Shown here piece by piece: positions 38,222 through 47,525 of a DNA stretch of 64,000 bases. Position 1 is the first letter of the stretch. Each line of letters starts with the position of its first letter. Source of the stretch: Sphaerisporangium rhizosphaerae (GTDB taxonomy: Bacteria > Actinomycetota > Actinomycetes > Streptosporangiales > Streptosporangiaceae). A program made the position numbers and the translations under genes. The DNA is taken from assembly GCF_042665155.1 (NCBI RefSeq), contig NZ_JBHTCG010000006.1:248001-312000 (forward strand). The letters are read 5' to 3'. Below the pieces are notes generated by a model. That model searched no databases and was not told the DNA's origin. It saw only the letters and a list, made by a program, of their open reading frames with translations.

Positions 38222-39718
38222 ATGAGCGGTTCGGCTTCGGAGAGCGGCCCTCCAAAGAAGGAGGACGGAGCGGAGCCCGGCTCCCGGGTGCGGGCGCCGG
38301 GCGTGGTGGTGGCGGTGCTGGCGTTCTGCGGCATCGTCGTGTCGCTGATGCAGACCATCGTCGTGCCGCTCATCCCCGACCTGCCGCGCCTCGTGCACAC
38401 CTCAGCGGCCAACGCCTCCTGGATCATCACCGCCACGCTGCTCGCCGCCGCGGTCTGCAACCCGGTCAGCGGCAGGCTCGGCGACCTGTACGGCAAGCGG
38501 CGCGTCATGCTCGCCAGCCTGCTGCTGATGATCATCGGATCCGTCGTCTGCGCGCTGTCGGAGGGGCTCATCCCGGTGGTCGCCGGGCGGGTGCTCCAGG
38601 GGTGCGCCATCGGGGTGATCCCGCTCGGCATCAGCATCATGCGGGACGAGCTGCCGCCCGAGCGGCTCCCCTCGGCGATGGCGCTGATGAGCGCCACCCT
38701 CGGCGTGGGCGGCGCCATCGGCCTGCCGCTCGCCGCCTTCATCGCCCAGCACGCCGACTGGCACGCGCTGTTCTGGATGGCCGCCGCGGCCGGGGCGGTC
38801 AACCTGCTGCTGGTCGCGCTGATCGTCCCGGAGTCGCCGCTACGTGCCGCCGGCACGTTCGACGTCCCGGGCGCCATCGGCCTGACGGTGGGCCTGGTCT
38901 GCCTGCTGCTGGCCATCACCAAGGGCGGCGACTGGGGGTGGACGAGCGGCCCGACCCTCGGCCTGTTCGCCGCCGCCGTGGCCGTCCTGCTCGCCTGGGG
39001 CCTGATGGAGCTGCGCCTGCGTGCGCCGCTGGTCGACCTGCGCACCACCGCGCGCCGCCCCGTCCTGCTGACCAACCTGGCCTCGGTGGTCGTCGGCTTC
39101 GCACTGTTCGCGATGTCGCTGGTGCTGCCCACGCTGCTGCAGAGCCCGCCGGCGACCGGGTACGGGCTCGGGCTGTCGCTGGTCGAGGCGGGGCTGTGCC
39201 TGGCGCCCGGCGGCCTGGTGATGATGCTCCTCTCGCCGGTGTCCGCGCGGGTGTCGCGGCGGTGGGGGCCGAAGGTCGCCCTGATGGCCGGCACACTGGT
39301 GATCGCCGCCGGGTACGCGGCCACGCTGGGCCTGATGCGCTCGGCGTGGGAGGTCGTGATCGGCGGGTCGGTGATCGCGGCCGGGGTCGGCCTGGCCTAC
39401 GCCGCGATGCCGGCGCTGATCATGAGCTCGGTGCCGGCGTCGGAGACCGCCGCCGCCAACGGGCTGAACGCGCTGATGCGCTCGATCGGCACCTCGGCCT
39501 CCAGCGCGGTGACCAGCGTCGTGCTGGCCCACATGACCCTGGCGGCGGCCGGCCCGTACACGCTGCCCTCCCTGCGCGGCCTCCAGGTCGCCCTGCTGAT
39601 CGCCTGCGGGGTGTCCCTCCTGGGCGCCGCGATCACCTACTTCATCCCCGGACGGCCACGCCCCGGCCGCCCCGGCGGCGACCCGGTGACCGGCTCCCTC
39701 GCCCGCTCCACCGGCTGA
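38222..39718 (+). CDS. MFS drug exporter, DHA2 (14-TM) family
   Basis: A 498-residue transporter with about 14 hydrophobic segments. Motif A is RLGDLYGKRRVML after TM2 and the antiporter motif C region reads GVGGAIGLPLAAFIA, both typical of proton-coupled DHA2 exporters such as QacA/EmrB; VVPLIPDLPRLVHTSAANASW matches the TM1-TM2 region of that family. GGGGAC is 6 nt before the ATG at 38222. An inverted repeat upstream suggests control by a regulator not encoded beside it. Substrate unknown. Confidence 0.9.
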   Translation: MSGSASESGPPKKEDGAEPGSRVRAPGVVVAVLAFCGIVVSLMQTIVVPLIPDLPRLVHTSAANASWIITATLLAAAVCNPVSGRLGDLYGKRRVMLASLLLMIIGSVVCALSEGLIPVVAGRVLQGCAIGVIPLGISIMRDELPPERLPSAMALMSATLGVGGAIGLPLAAFIAQHADWHALFWMAAAAGAVNLLLVALIVPESPLRAAGTFDVPGAIGLTVGLVCLLLAITKGGDWGWTSGPTLGLFAAAVAVLLAWGLMELRLRAPLVDLRTTARRPVLLTNLASVVVGFALFAMSLVLPTLLQSPPATGYGLGLSLVEAGLCLAPGGLVMMLLSPVSARVSRRWGPKVALMAGTLVIAAGYAATLGLMRSAWEVVIGGSVIAAGVGLAYAAMPALIMSSVPASETAAANGLNALMRSIGTSASSAVTSVVLAHMTLAAAGPYTLPSLRGLQVALLIACGVSLLGAAITYFIPGRPRPGRPGGDPVTGSLARSTG

Positions 39719-39884
39719 GCCCCCAGGCTCGTGCCGCGTCGCGGTGACCGGCGTCCCGGATGAAAGCTTCACGCACGACCAGCGCATCCGGGCGCGGGGA
39801 GCGAGGGTCCCTTCTCGGGGCGCGCCAGGCGTTCGATGCTCGCAGGGAGAGGTCGTCGCCGTCGTGCATCGCTGGAGGGATCGG

Positions 39885-40703
39885 ATGGGACTCCGCGCAC
39901 CATGTTCATGGGGTAGGTGGGCGGCTTCGGCCGTCGCGTCGCTCGCCCTCGCTTTGACCGCCGTCTCCGGGGCGTACGCCGCCGTCCCGGCGAGCCCGGC
40001 GTCCGGCTCGGGCGCCGTGTCCGCCGCCGACACCACGCCGCCGTCGAAGCCGACCGGTCTTCACGAGCCCTGCGCCTCCGACACCTTGTACGTGCTCTTC
40101 TGCTGGACGGCGTCCACCGACGACGTCGGGGTCGTCGCCTACGACGTCTACCGGCAGGGGGACACCGGGTACGTCCAGGTCGGGACGTCCTCGTTTCCGG
40201 CCTTCGGAGATGACGACGTGGTCATCGGGAGGACCTACACCTACATCGTGATCGCCAGGGACGCGGCGGGCAACCAGAGTGTGCCCTCCGACCCGTTCGT
40301 GGCACTCGCCCGCGGCGGGCTCCCCTCGCCGACGGCCACCCCGAGCCCCCCTCCGACGCCGCAGAGCCTCGCGTGCGACGTGACCTACGAGTTCGTGGCG
40401 TGGCGAACGGGCCAGAACGCGTGGATCACGCTCAAGAACACCGGCACGGCCCCGATCGTCGGCTGGACGCTGTCCATCAGGTGGCAGGAGCCCGCTCCGC
40501 GCCTCACTTCGGGCCACTCGGCGGTGTGGAGCCGGACCGACTCCTTCTTCACCGCCCGCAACCTGGCCTGGAACAAGGTCATCGCGCCCGGCGCATCGGT
40601 GCAGGTCGGCTTCACCGCCGCGCATACCGGCGCCACCCCCGTCCCCCTGTACTACGGCGTGAACGGCGTCTACTGCTCCTCCACCTACGGCCCGCGCCGA
40701 TAG
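39885..40703 (+). CDS. Secreted FN3 plus CBM2-like protein without catalytic domain
   Basis: A 272-residue exported protein. A signal peptide ends near AYAAVPA. A fibronectin type III domain follows (PPSKPTGLHEP... to ...RDAAGNQSVPSD), then a Pro/Thr/Ser linker and a C-terminal carbohydrate-binding module family 2-like domain (ACDVTYEF..WITLKNTGTAPIVGWTL..., ending VYCSSTYG) with one Cys at each end, as for the CBM2 disulfide. Trp residues for cellulose or chitin stacking are present. No hydrolase or LPMO domain, so it is binding-only. GGAGGG is 6 nt before the ATG at 39885, which is preferred to the GTG at 39864. Confidence 0.82.
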   Translation: MGLRAPCSWGRWAASAVASLALALTAVSGAYAAVPASPASGSGAVSAADTTPPSKPTGLHEPCASDTLYVLFCWTASTDDVGVVAYDVYRQGDTGYVQVGTSSFPAFGDDDVVIGRTYTYIVIARDAAGNQSVPSDPFVALARGGLPSPTATPSPPPTPQSLACDVTYEFVAWRTGQNAWITLKNTGTAPIVGWTLSIRWQEPAPRLTSGHSAVWSRTDSFFTARNLAWNKVIAPGASVQVGFTAAHTGATPVPLYYGVNGVYCSSTYGPRR

Positions 40704-40736
40704 CCGGGCGGCGCGCGCCGATAGCCGGGCGGCGCG
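40695..40736. repeat. 21-bp direct duplication over the FN3-CBM2 stop codon
   Basis: Copies at 40695-40715 and 40716-40736 (CGCCGATAGCCGGGCGGCGC plus one base), essentially identical; the first contains the TAG stop. Confidence 0.9.
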
Positions 40737-40737
40737 G

Positions 40738-42096
40738 TCAGGTCGCCGGGGCGCCGGGGATCCAGGAGGTGCCGGCCAGGGGGACGCGGGCCATGGCCGC
40801 GGCCTCCACCGTGAGGGCGACCAGGTCGTCGGTGCCGAGCTGGTGGACCGACGACTTGCCGCAGGCGCGGGCGAGCATCGTGGTCTCGGTGGCCAGCGCG
40901 CGCAGGAAGTTGGCCACCCGCTCGGCCCCGAAGTCGGGGTCGAGCCGGTCGGCGAGCATGTCGTCCTGGGTGGCGATGCCCACCGGGCAGCCGCCGGTGT
41001 GGCAGGCCGTGCACGAGCCGGGCACGGTGCCGAGCGCCCGGTAGCCGAGGCTGACGTCGGCTCCGGTGTCGTCGGAGGGGGAGTTGCAGCCGAGCGCGAT
41101 GAGCGCGGCCACCCCGATCGACACGGCGTCCGCGCCCAGGGCCAGCGCCTTGGCCACGTCGGCGCCGCTGCGCACGCCGCCGGAGACGACGAGCTGGACC
41201 CGGCCGTCCATCTCCATCGCGCGCAGCGTGTCGGCCGCCATGCGCGTCGCCGCCAGCGTCGGGACGCCGGTGTGCTCGATGAACACGTCCGCGGCGGCCC
41301 CCGTGCCGCCCTGCATGCCGTCCACCACGATCACGTCCGCGCCCGCCTCGACCGCGAGCCGGACGTCCGAGGCCACCCGCGCCGCGCCGATCTTGACGTA
41401 CACCGGGATGCGCCAGGAGGTGACCTCGCGCAGCTCCTCGATCTTCACGCGCAGGCCCTCGGGCCCGTACCAGTCGGGGTGGCGGCTCGCCGAGCGCTGG
41501 TCCACGCCCTCGGGCAGGTCGCGCATGAACGCCACGGGGGTGGTGACCTTCTGGCCGAGGAGCATCCCGCCGCCGCCCGGCACGGCGCCCTGGCCGAGGA
41601 CGATCTCGACGGCGTCGGCCGAGCGCAGGTGGTCGGGGTCGAAGCCGTACCGCGAGGGGAGGCACTGGTAGACCAGCGTCTTGGCGGCGCCGCGCTCGAC
41701 CGGGGCCATGCCGCCCTCGCCGGTCGTCGCCGAGGTCCCGGTCATGCCGGCCGCCCGCCCGAGCGCCTCCTTGGCCGCGGACGACAGGGCGCCGAACGAC
41801 ATCCCGGCGATCGTGATGGGGATGTCCAGGACGACGGGTTCCTCGGCATGCCGGGTGCCGAGGATGGTGCGGGTGTCGCAGCGTTCCCGGTGCCCCTCGG
41901 GCAGGCCGGAGGACAGGCCGGCCGGCAGCAGCAGCAGGTCGTCGAAGCTCGGCACGGCGCGCCTGGCGCCCCAGCCGCGCACCGCGCCGCCGCCGAGCCT
42001 GGCGCGCTCCTGGATCTGCGCGATCACCTCGGGGGAGAAGGTGTGGCTCATCCTGTCCTCGGCGTAGGTCGATGGGTGGAGATCCCCCGCGTTCAT
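40738..42096 (-). CDS. FMN-binding glutamate-synthase-like protein (GltB central/FMN part)
   Basis: A 452-residue protein matching the FMN-binding domain of glutamate synthase as a stand-alone subunit (GlxD/MgsC-like). It shows PITIAGMSFGALS, TGEGGM, a barrel core with GADVIVVDGMQGGTGAA and GGVRSGADVAKALALGAD, and a [3Fe-4S]-type CNSPSDD...CTACHTGGCPVG cluster region. Such subunits pair with a GXGXG subunit and a class II amidotransferase to make glutamate or N-methylglutamate. The start at 42096 (MNAGDLHPSTYAEDRM) lies in a hairpin loop and has no Shine-Dalgarno; ATG 42051, preceded by GAGGA, is an alternative. It is 17 bp downstream of the GXGXG gene. Confidence 0.85.
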   Translation of the reverse strand: MNAGDLHPSTYAEDRMSHTFSPEVIAQIQERARLGGGAVRGWGARRAVPSFDDLLLLPAGLSSGLPEGHRERCDTRTILGTRHAEEPVVLDIPITIAGMSFGALSSAAKEALGRAAGMTGTSATTGEGGMAPVERGAAKTLVYQCLPSRYGFDPDHLRSADAVEIVLGQGAVPGGGGMLLGQKVTTPVAFMRDLPEGVDQRSASRHPDWYGPEGLRVKIEELREVTSWRIPVYVKIGAARVASDVRLAVEAGADVIVVDGMQGGTGAAADVFIEHTGVPTLAATRMAADTLRAMEMDGRVQLVVSGGVRSGADVAKALALGADAVSIGVAALIALGCNSPSDDTGADVSLGYRALGTVPGSCTACHTGGCPVGIATQDDMLADRLDPDFGAERVANFLRALATETTMLARACGKSSVHQLGTDDLVALTVEAAAMARVPLAGTSWIPGAPAT

Positions 42097-42105
42097 CAGC
42101 GGGGG
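42084..42105 (-). promoter_or_regulatory. Hairpin enclosing the start codon of the FMN subunit
   Basis: CCCCCGC (42084-42090) and GCGGGGG (42099-42105) pair around an 8-nt loop containing the ATG complement (42094-42096). It could hinder or gate initiation, coupling it to translation of the upstream GXGXG gene. Confidence 0.5.
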
Positions 42106-42113
42106 ACGGGCGG

Positions 42114-42857
42114 CTAGTAGGCCCCGTGGTCGTCGTGGCGGTGGTGCATCTGGTACATGCGGCGGGCCGAGACGACCTTGGTCACCTGGGAGGGCGCGAC
42201 ATGGTCGAACCCGCATCCGTCCGCGAGGACCTTCACGAACGTCGCGTCGTGCTCGTCGAGCTCTTCGATGACCGCTCCGTCGCCGAGCCCGGCGATCTTC
42301 CCGTTGACGTAGACGACCGCCTCGAACAGCGAGTCCCCGAGGCACGGGCCGGCGTTCCCGCCGACCAGGATCACCCCGGACTGGGCGAGGTGCCCGCAGT
42401 AGGCGCCCGCGTCGCCGCCGATCGCCAGCGTGCCGCCCTTGAGGGAGATGCCCGCGTGCGAGGCGCAGGAGCCGTCCACCACCACGACCCCGCCGCGCGC
42501 GGAGGCCGCCGTGCTGCGCCCGGCCGAGCCGCGCACGTGGACGTCGCCCGACATGAGGTTCTCGCCGGCGCCGCCGCCGGCGGAGCCGTTGACGGTGACG
42601 CGCGCCTGCTTGCCGAGCCCGCCGGCGTAGAAGCCCGCGGGCCCGTCGATCTCGACGTGGACCGGGGCGTCCAGCCCCACCGCCAGGTTGTGCCGCCCGC
42701 CAGGGTTGGCCACGACGGCCCGTCCGCCGGGGAGGGCCTGGAGCGACCGGTTGATCTCACGGGTGGTCATCGCGGCGGCGTCAAGGCTCAGCCCGGCCCC
42801 CGGCGGAGCCCCTTGCCCTCCGGCCCGCTGGTCGGGCGGATGTGGCGGGGACGTCAT
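42114..42857 (-). CDS. GXGXG-domain protein (glutamate synthase C-terminal-like subunit)
   Basis: A 247-residue protein with the right-handed beta-helix repeats of the glutamate synthase C-terminal domain: repeated Gly-rich turns such as GGVVVVDGSCASHAG, GGTLAIGGDAGAYCG and GVILVGGNAG, ending in a His-rich tail (HHRHDDH). It corresponds to GlxC/MgsB-type subunits that pair with the downstream FMN subunit. AGGAGG lies 4 nt before the ATG. The class II glutamine amidotransferase subunit expected for ammonia channelling is not adjacent. Confidence 0.83.
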   Translation of the reverse strand: MTSPPHPPDQRAGGQGAPPGAGLSLDAAAMTTREINRSLQALPGGRAVVANPGGRHNLAVGLDAPVHVEIDGPAGFYAGGLGKQARVTVNGSAGGGAGENLMSGDVHVRGSAGRSTAASARGGVVVVDGSCASHAGISLKGGTLAIGGDAGAYCGHLAQSGVILVGGNAGPCLGDSLFEAVVYVNGKIAGLGDGAVIEELDEHDATFVKVLADGCGFDHVAPSQVTKVVSARRMYQMHHRHDDHGAY

Positions 42858-43047
42858 CGCGCCTCCTGTTGACAGCCGTGCATCGGTGCCTGTCAGGAGT
42901 GAACCGTGACAATGTTGCCGCCGTGATGCTCGCGGATGACCACAGTGTTACCGGCGGGCCACTATCTTCTTCCGCGCCGCCCGGGTCCGGCGGAGAACGC
43001 GATGACCAGCCCTTTCCCGCCCTCCGGATGCCCGTCCCGCGGGCCGG

Positions 43048-43932
43048 TCAGCCGAGTTCGGCCTTGATTCGGCGGATGTGCTCGGGGGTCGTGCGGCAGC
43101 AGCCGCCGATGAAGGCCGCGCCCGCGGCGCGCCACTCGCGGGCGGCGGCCCCGAACTCCAGGGGGTCGGCGATCCCCGTCCAGCGGCGGTTCTCCGCGTC
43201 CCATCCCTCGCCGGAGTTGGGGTACACCACGATCGGCGAGCCGCTGATGTGGCCCATCAGGCTCTTGACGTCGCCCGGCGAGGTGCAGTTGACCCCGACG
43301 GCCACCACCTGGGGGTTGCCGGCGAACAGCGCGGCGCAGTCGGCCAGCTTCGTGCCGTCGCCGACGTGGTCGCCGTCCGGGCACGAGAAGCTCACCCAGG
43401 CGTTGACGTTCGGGGTCTCGCGGAGCAGGCGGGCGATGGCGCGCGCCTCGGCGTAGGAGGGGATGGTCTCGCAGGCCAGCAGGTCGGCGCCGCTCTCGGC
43501 CAGCACCTCCCAGCGGGGACGGTGCCATTCGACCAGGGCGTCCTCGTCCAGGTCGTAGTCGCCGGTGTACTCGGCGCCGTTGGCCAGGTAGGCGCCGTAC
43601 GGGCCGACGCTGGCCGCGATCATGCCGCCGCCCGCCTCGTCCCTGGCCTCGATCGCGAGCTCGACGGAGAGCTGGATGAGCGCTCGGGCCTCGTCCCAGA
43701 CCCTGCCGCGCCGGACGAACGCGGGGAAGCTCGCCTGATAGCTCGCCGTCGTCGCCACGTCGGCGCCGGCGGCGAAGTAGTCGAGGTGCGCCCGGCGGAT
43801 GACCGAGGGGTCCTCCAGCAGGAGCCTGGCCGACCACAGCTCGTCGCGCAGGTCGCAGCCGAGGGCCTCCAGGTGTGTGGCGAGACCGCCGTCCAGGATC
43901 ACAACATCGCTCTCATCAGGCTTAAAACTCAC
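43048..43932 (-). CDS. mmuM: Homocysteine S-methyltransferase (MmuM-like)
   Basis: A 294-residue zinc methyltransferase. It begins ILDGGLATHLEALG, and the zinc ligands are Cys in VNCTSP and the Cys-Cys pair of GGCCRTTPEHI, as in MmuM/BHMT-like enzymes that transfer methyl from S-methylmethionine (or SAM) to homocysteine without cobalamin. The GTG at 43932 has no Shine-Dalgarno; CCGACA-N17-TAGGGT (minus strand, 43967-43939) ends 6 nt upstream, a leaderless arrangement. It is upstream of, and may be co-expressed with, the glutamate-synthase-like pair, though 190 bp separate them. Confidence 0.9.
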   Translation of the reverse strand: MSFKPDESDVVILDGGLATHLEALGCDLRDELWSARLLLEDPSVIRRAHLDYFAAGADVATTASYQASFPAFVRRGRVWDEARALIQLSVELAIEARDEAGGGMIAASVGPYGAYLANGAEYTGDYDLDEDALVEWHRPRWEVLAESGADLLACETIPSYAEARAIARLLRETPNVNAWVSFSCPDGDHVGDGTKLADCAALFAGNPQVVAVGVNCTSPGDVKSLMGHISGSPIVVYPNSGEGWDAENRRWTGIADPLEFGAAAREWRAAGAAFIGGCCRTTPEHIRRIKAELG

Positions 43933-44103
43933 GCATATACCCTATGACCCATCAGACCGGATGTCGGTCGCGCCCGGGCGCCGAGTGGGGGCCGGGGCCG
44001 GTACCGTGCGGAGCGCGGGAACGGCCCGCCGGCGCGTAACGGCGCTCCGGCGGCGGCCGATGGCAGGGGAGCCGGGCGGCGCAGGCGGACGGGGGGTGGA
44101 CGC

Positions 44104-47100
44104 GTGCTCGTGGTCCACGGGGCATGGACCGGTCGTGGCCTGGCGCTATGGGCGGAGGACACCTCCCCGCCCGCCGGGCAGGCCGTCACCGCGGGGGAAC
44201 GGCCCCCCTCCTCCCCGTCCCCGGCGGCCTCTTCTCCGGCCGGCTCCTCCCTGGCCGGCGAGCGGCCCGCATCCGGGCGCGGACGGCCCGGCGCCGGGCG
44301 GCCGCACCCCTGCGCCACGCCCTCCGCGACCCTCGCCGCCGCGCTCGGCCTGGTCGTCACCACCCCCCTGCCCGCCACGGCCGCCGGCGACGGCGTCCCC
44401 CGGGTGACCGGGGCCGCGCCGGGCCGGTGGGCGAGCGAGACCGACGGGCGCGCGGCCGCGAACGCCGCCACCGGCGGGGCGATGACCCTGTGGCTCCCCG
44501 GGACGGCCCGGGCGCCGCTGCCCTCTCCCGAGTCCGGCCTGCCGACCACCGCGCGCGCCCCCAAGATTTCGTCCTGGCAGGTTCCCGCCCTGTTCCTGCC
44601 GCCGGCCGCGGCGCTCCGCCTGCTCGGCACGCTGTCCGGCGGGCACGACGCCGCCCCGCCCGCTTCGGGCGCGCACGACGCCGGCGCGCCCGCCTCCGGC
44701 GGCCCCGAGTGGGGGGCGGGAGGATCACTGCGCTACCTCGCCGTCGTGGCCGAGCACGCCCGGGCGCTCGTGCGGCGCGGCAGGGTGCTGCCCCAGCTGC
44801 TCGCCGAGGGCGGCGGCTACGCCGCCCGCTGGCTGCCCGTCCTGACCGGCGCGGACGCCGCCGCCTTCCGCGAGCTGGCCGCCGCCATGCCGCCGGTGGT
44901 CCGCGCGGCCGGCGGCGAACACCCCGCGGCCGAGGTCCTGCGCGACGCCCTCGCGGCCCTGGCCGACGGCGCCGTCCGGCTGTCGCTGCCGGACAGGCTG
45001 CTGCGCGGCAACCGCCCAGGTCCCGCGGGCGCGCTGCCCGAGCGGTGGCTGTCGGCCCTCACCACCCCCGATGCCGCCGTCCCCGGCGCCGGCGGCCGCG
45101 AGGCCGAGGCGCTCGCCGGCGCGCTCGCCGACTGGCACGCCTCGGCCCGGCAACTGGACGGGCCGATCCGTGTCTGCTTCCGCCTCATCGAGCCGCGCCG
45201 CGACCCGGCGGTGGAGGAGGGCGGCCGGCCCGGCATCGAGCAGAGGAACGGCTCCGAGCAGGAGAACGGCCTCAAGCGGGATGAGGGCCCCGGGCAGGGG
45301 GGCGGGGATGAGCAGGGTGAGGGGGACCACGACGCCTGGGAGCTGGAGTTCGCGCTCCAGTCGGTCGACGACCCGAGCCTGTACGTGCCGGCGGGCATGC
45401 TGTGGCGGGGCGAGCGCGTCCCCGGGCTGCCCAGACGCCCCGACGAGGTCCTGCTCGCCGGGCTCGGCCGGGCCGTGCGGCTGTGCCCCGAACTGCACAC
45501 GGCCCTGCGCGACCCCCGGCCGTCCGGCATGGTGGTGGACACCGCGTGGGCGTTCGGCTTCCTGCGCCGGTCCGCGCCGCTGCTCCAGGCCGCCGGGTAC
45601 GGCGTCAGCCTCCCCGCGTGGGCCGGGCGCAAGGGGCTGGGCCTGCGGCTGACCACCCGTTCCCGCACGGCGACGCCGTCGCGGGCGGCGGCCGGCCAGG
45701 GGTTCGGCCTCGGCGAGCTGGTCGACTTCAAGGTCGATCTCGCCGTCGGCGATCACACGATCAGCGAGGAGGAGCTGGAGGAGCTGGCCCGGCTGAAGGT
45801 CCCGCTCGTCCGCGTGCGCGGCCAGTGGGTCGAGCTGGACGACCGCCAGCTCAAGGCCGCCCTGTCGGTGCTGGAACGGCGCAGGTCGGGGCAGATGACC
45901 GTCGCCGAGGTGATCCAGGAGGTCGTCGGCGGCGGCGAGGAGGAGCTGCCCCTGATCGGCGTGGACGCCGACGGTCCGCTCGGGGACCTGCTGTCCGGCG
46001 AGGCCGAGCGGCGGCTGTCGGCCCTGGCCACCCCTCAGACCTTCAACGGCAGCCTGCGCCCCTACCAGGAACGCGGCCTGTCATGGCTGAGCTTCCTGTC
46101 CGGCCTGGGCCTCGGCGGCATCCTGGCCGACGACATGGGATTGGGCAAAACCGCCCAAACCCTGTCGTTGTTGCTGGAGGAGCGCACCTCCGGCGGGGCG
46201 GTGGCGCCGACGTTGCTGGTGTGCCCGATGTCGCTGGTGAGCAACTGGCACAAGGAGGCCGAGCGGTTCGCGCCCTCGCTGCGCGTGTACGTCCACCACG
46301 GCGGCACCCGCAAGCGCGACGAGGAGCTGGCCGAGACGGTGCGCGAGGCCGACCTGGTCCTCACCACCTACGGCACGGCGCTGCGCGACGCGCCGGTCCT
46401 GGCCGGGTTCACCTGGGGCAGGGTGGTCTGCGACGAGGCCCAGGCGATCAAGAACAGCGCCGCCCGGCAGGCCCAGGCCGTGCGCTCCATCCCGGCGCGC
46501 ACCCGGCTCGCGCTGACCGGCACCCCGGTGGAGAACCACCTGGCCGAGCTGTGGTCGATCATGGAGTTCTGCAACCCCGGCCTGCTCGGCCCGGCCAAGC
46601 GGTTCCGCGACCGCTACCAGGAGCCCATCGAGGCCCGCGGAGACCAGGACGCCGCGCGCGCGCTCAAGCGCGCCACCGGCCCGTTCGTGCTGCGGCGCCT
46701 CAAGACCGACAAGACGATCATCTCCGACCTGCCGGAGAAGCTGGAGATGAAGGTGTGGTGCACGCTCACGCCCGAGCAGGCCAGCCTCTACCAGGCCGTC
46801 GTCAACGACATGCTCGCCCGCATCGACGACAGCGAGGGCATCGAGCGGCGCGGCAACGTCCTGGCGACCATGACCCGCCTCAAGCAGGTGTGCAACCACC
46901 CCGCCCACCTGCTCAAGGACGGCTCCCGGCTCGCCGGGCGCTCGGGCAAGCTCGCGCGGCTGGAGGAGCTGGCCGAGGAGATCGTCGAGGAGGGGGACAA
47001 GGCGCTGGTCTTCACCCAGTACGCCGAGTTCGGGTCGCTGCTCCAGCCCTACCTCGCCTCCCATCTCGACCGGCCCGTGCTGTGGTTGCACGGCGGGCTG

Positions 47101-47478
47101 CCCAAGAAGAGACGCGACGAGCTGGTCGAGCGCTTCCAGAACGACGAGGAGCCCATGGTCTTCCTGCTGTCGCTCAAGGCGGCGGGCACCGGGCTGAACC
47201 TCACCGCGGCCAACCACGTGATCCACGTGGACCGCTGGTGGAACCCCGCCGTCGAGGACCAGGCCACCGACCGGGCGTTCCGCATCGGCCAGACCAGGAA
47301 CGTCCAGGTCAGGAAGTTCATCTGCGTGGGCACCCTCGAAGAGCGCATCGACGAGATGATCGAGCGCAAGAAGGCCCTCGCCGAGACCGTCGTCGGCGCC
47401 GGCGAAGACTGGATCACCGACCTGTCCACCGAGCAACTGCGCGAGCTGTTCCGCCTGAGCCCGGAGGCGGTGAGCTGA
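44104..47478 (+). CDS. SNF2-family helicase (HepA/HelZ-like)
   Basis: An 1124-residue DNA translocase. The N-terminal ~600 residues are the variable SNF2-associated region with Pro/Ser and Glu/Gly-rich inserts. The ATPase core starts near residue 640: DDMGLGKTAQTL (motif I), CDEAQAIKN (DEAQ box II), LTGTPVENH (III), and in lobe 2 FTQYAEF, SLKAAGTGLNL (V) and ATDRAFRIGQ (VI). These proteins remodel protein-DNA complexes or stalled polymerases. The SWIM-domain protein encoded next is the usual partner (compare Rv2101/Rv2102). GTG start with a G-rich region upstream; ~50 bp of duplicated sequence follows the stop. Confidence 0.9.
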   Translation: MLVVHGAWTGRGLALWAEDTSPPAGQAVTAGERPPSSPSPAASSPAGSSLAGERPASGRGRPGAGRPHPCATPSATLAAALGLVVTTPLPATAAGDGVPRVTGAAPGRWASETDGRAAANAATGGAMTLWLPGTARAPLPSPESGLPTTARAPKISSWQVPALFLPPAAALRLLGTLSGGHDAAPPASGAHDAGAPASGGPEWGAGGSLRYLAVVAEHARALVRRGRVLPQLLAEGGGYAARWLPVLTGADAAAFRELAAAMPPVVRAAGGEHPAAEVLRDALAALADGAVRLSLPDRLLRGNRPGPAGALPERWLSALTTPDAAVPGAGGREAEALAGALADWHASARQLDGPIRVCFRLIEPRRDPAVEEGGRPGIEQRNGSEQENGLKRDEGPGQGGGDEQGEGDHDAWELEFALQSVDDPSLYVPAGMLWRGERVPGLPRRPDEVLLAGLGRAVRLCPELHTALRDPRPSGMVVDTAWAFGFLRRSAPLLQAAGYGVSLPAWAGRKGLGLRLTTRSRTATPSRAAAGQGFGLGELVDFKVDLAVGDHTISEEELEELARLKVPLVRVRGQWVELDDRQLKAALSVLERRRSGQMTVAEVIQEVVGGGEEELPLIGVDADGPLGDLLSGEAERRLSALATPQTFNGSLRPYQERGLSWLSFLSGLGLGGILADDMGLGKTAQTLSLLLEERTSGGAVAPTLLVCPMSLVSNWHKEAERFAPSLRVYVHHGGTRKRDEELAETVREADLVLTTYGTALRDAPVLAGFTWGRVVCDEAQAIKNSAARQAQAVRSIPARTRLALTGTPVENHLAELWSIMEFCNPGLLGPAKRFRDRYQEPIEARGDQDAARALKRATGPFVLRRLKTDKTIISDLPEKLEMKVWCTLTPEQASLYQAVVNDMLARIDDSEGIERRGNVLATMTRLKQVCNHPAHLLKDGSRLAGRSGKLARLEELAEEIVEEGDKALVFTQYAEFGSLLQPYLASHLDRPVLWLHGGLPKKRRDELVERFQNDEEPMVFLLSLKAAGTGLNLTAANHVIHVDRWWNPAVEDQATDRAFRIGQTRNVQVRKFICVGTLEERIDEMIERKKALAETVVGAGEDWITDLSTEQLRELFRLSPEAVS

Positions 47479-47525
47479 GATGACGGTGTCCCCGAGGTCC
47501 GGCCCGAAGGCGGTGAGCTGAGATG
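47459..47525. repeat. 24-bp direct repeat linking the SNF2 stop and the SWIM-gene start
   Basis: GCCCGGAGGCGGTGAGCTGA plus GATG at 47459-47482 recurs with one change at 47502-47525. The first copy holds the SNF2 stop; the second ends with the ATG of the SWIM gene, so the duplication built its start region. Confidence 0.88.

Noticed and set aside
42858..43047. GlnR box upstream of the glutamate-synthase-like pair
   Set aside because: Only one GTAAC-like half-site is present; spacing and second half-site do not fit.
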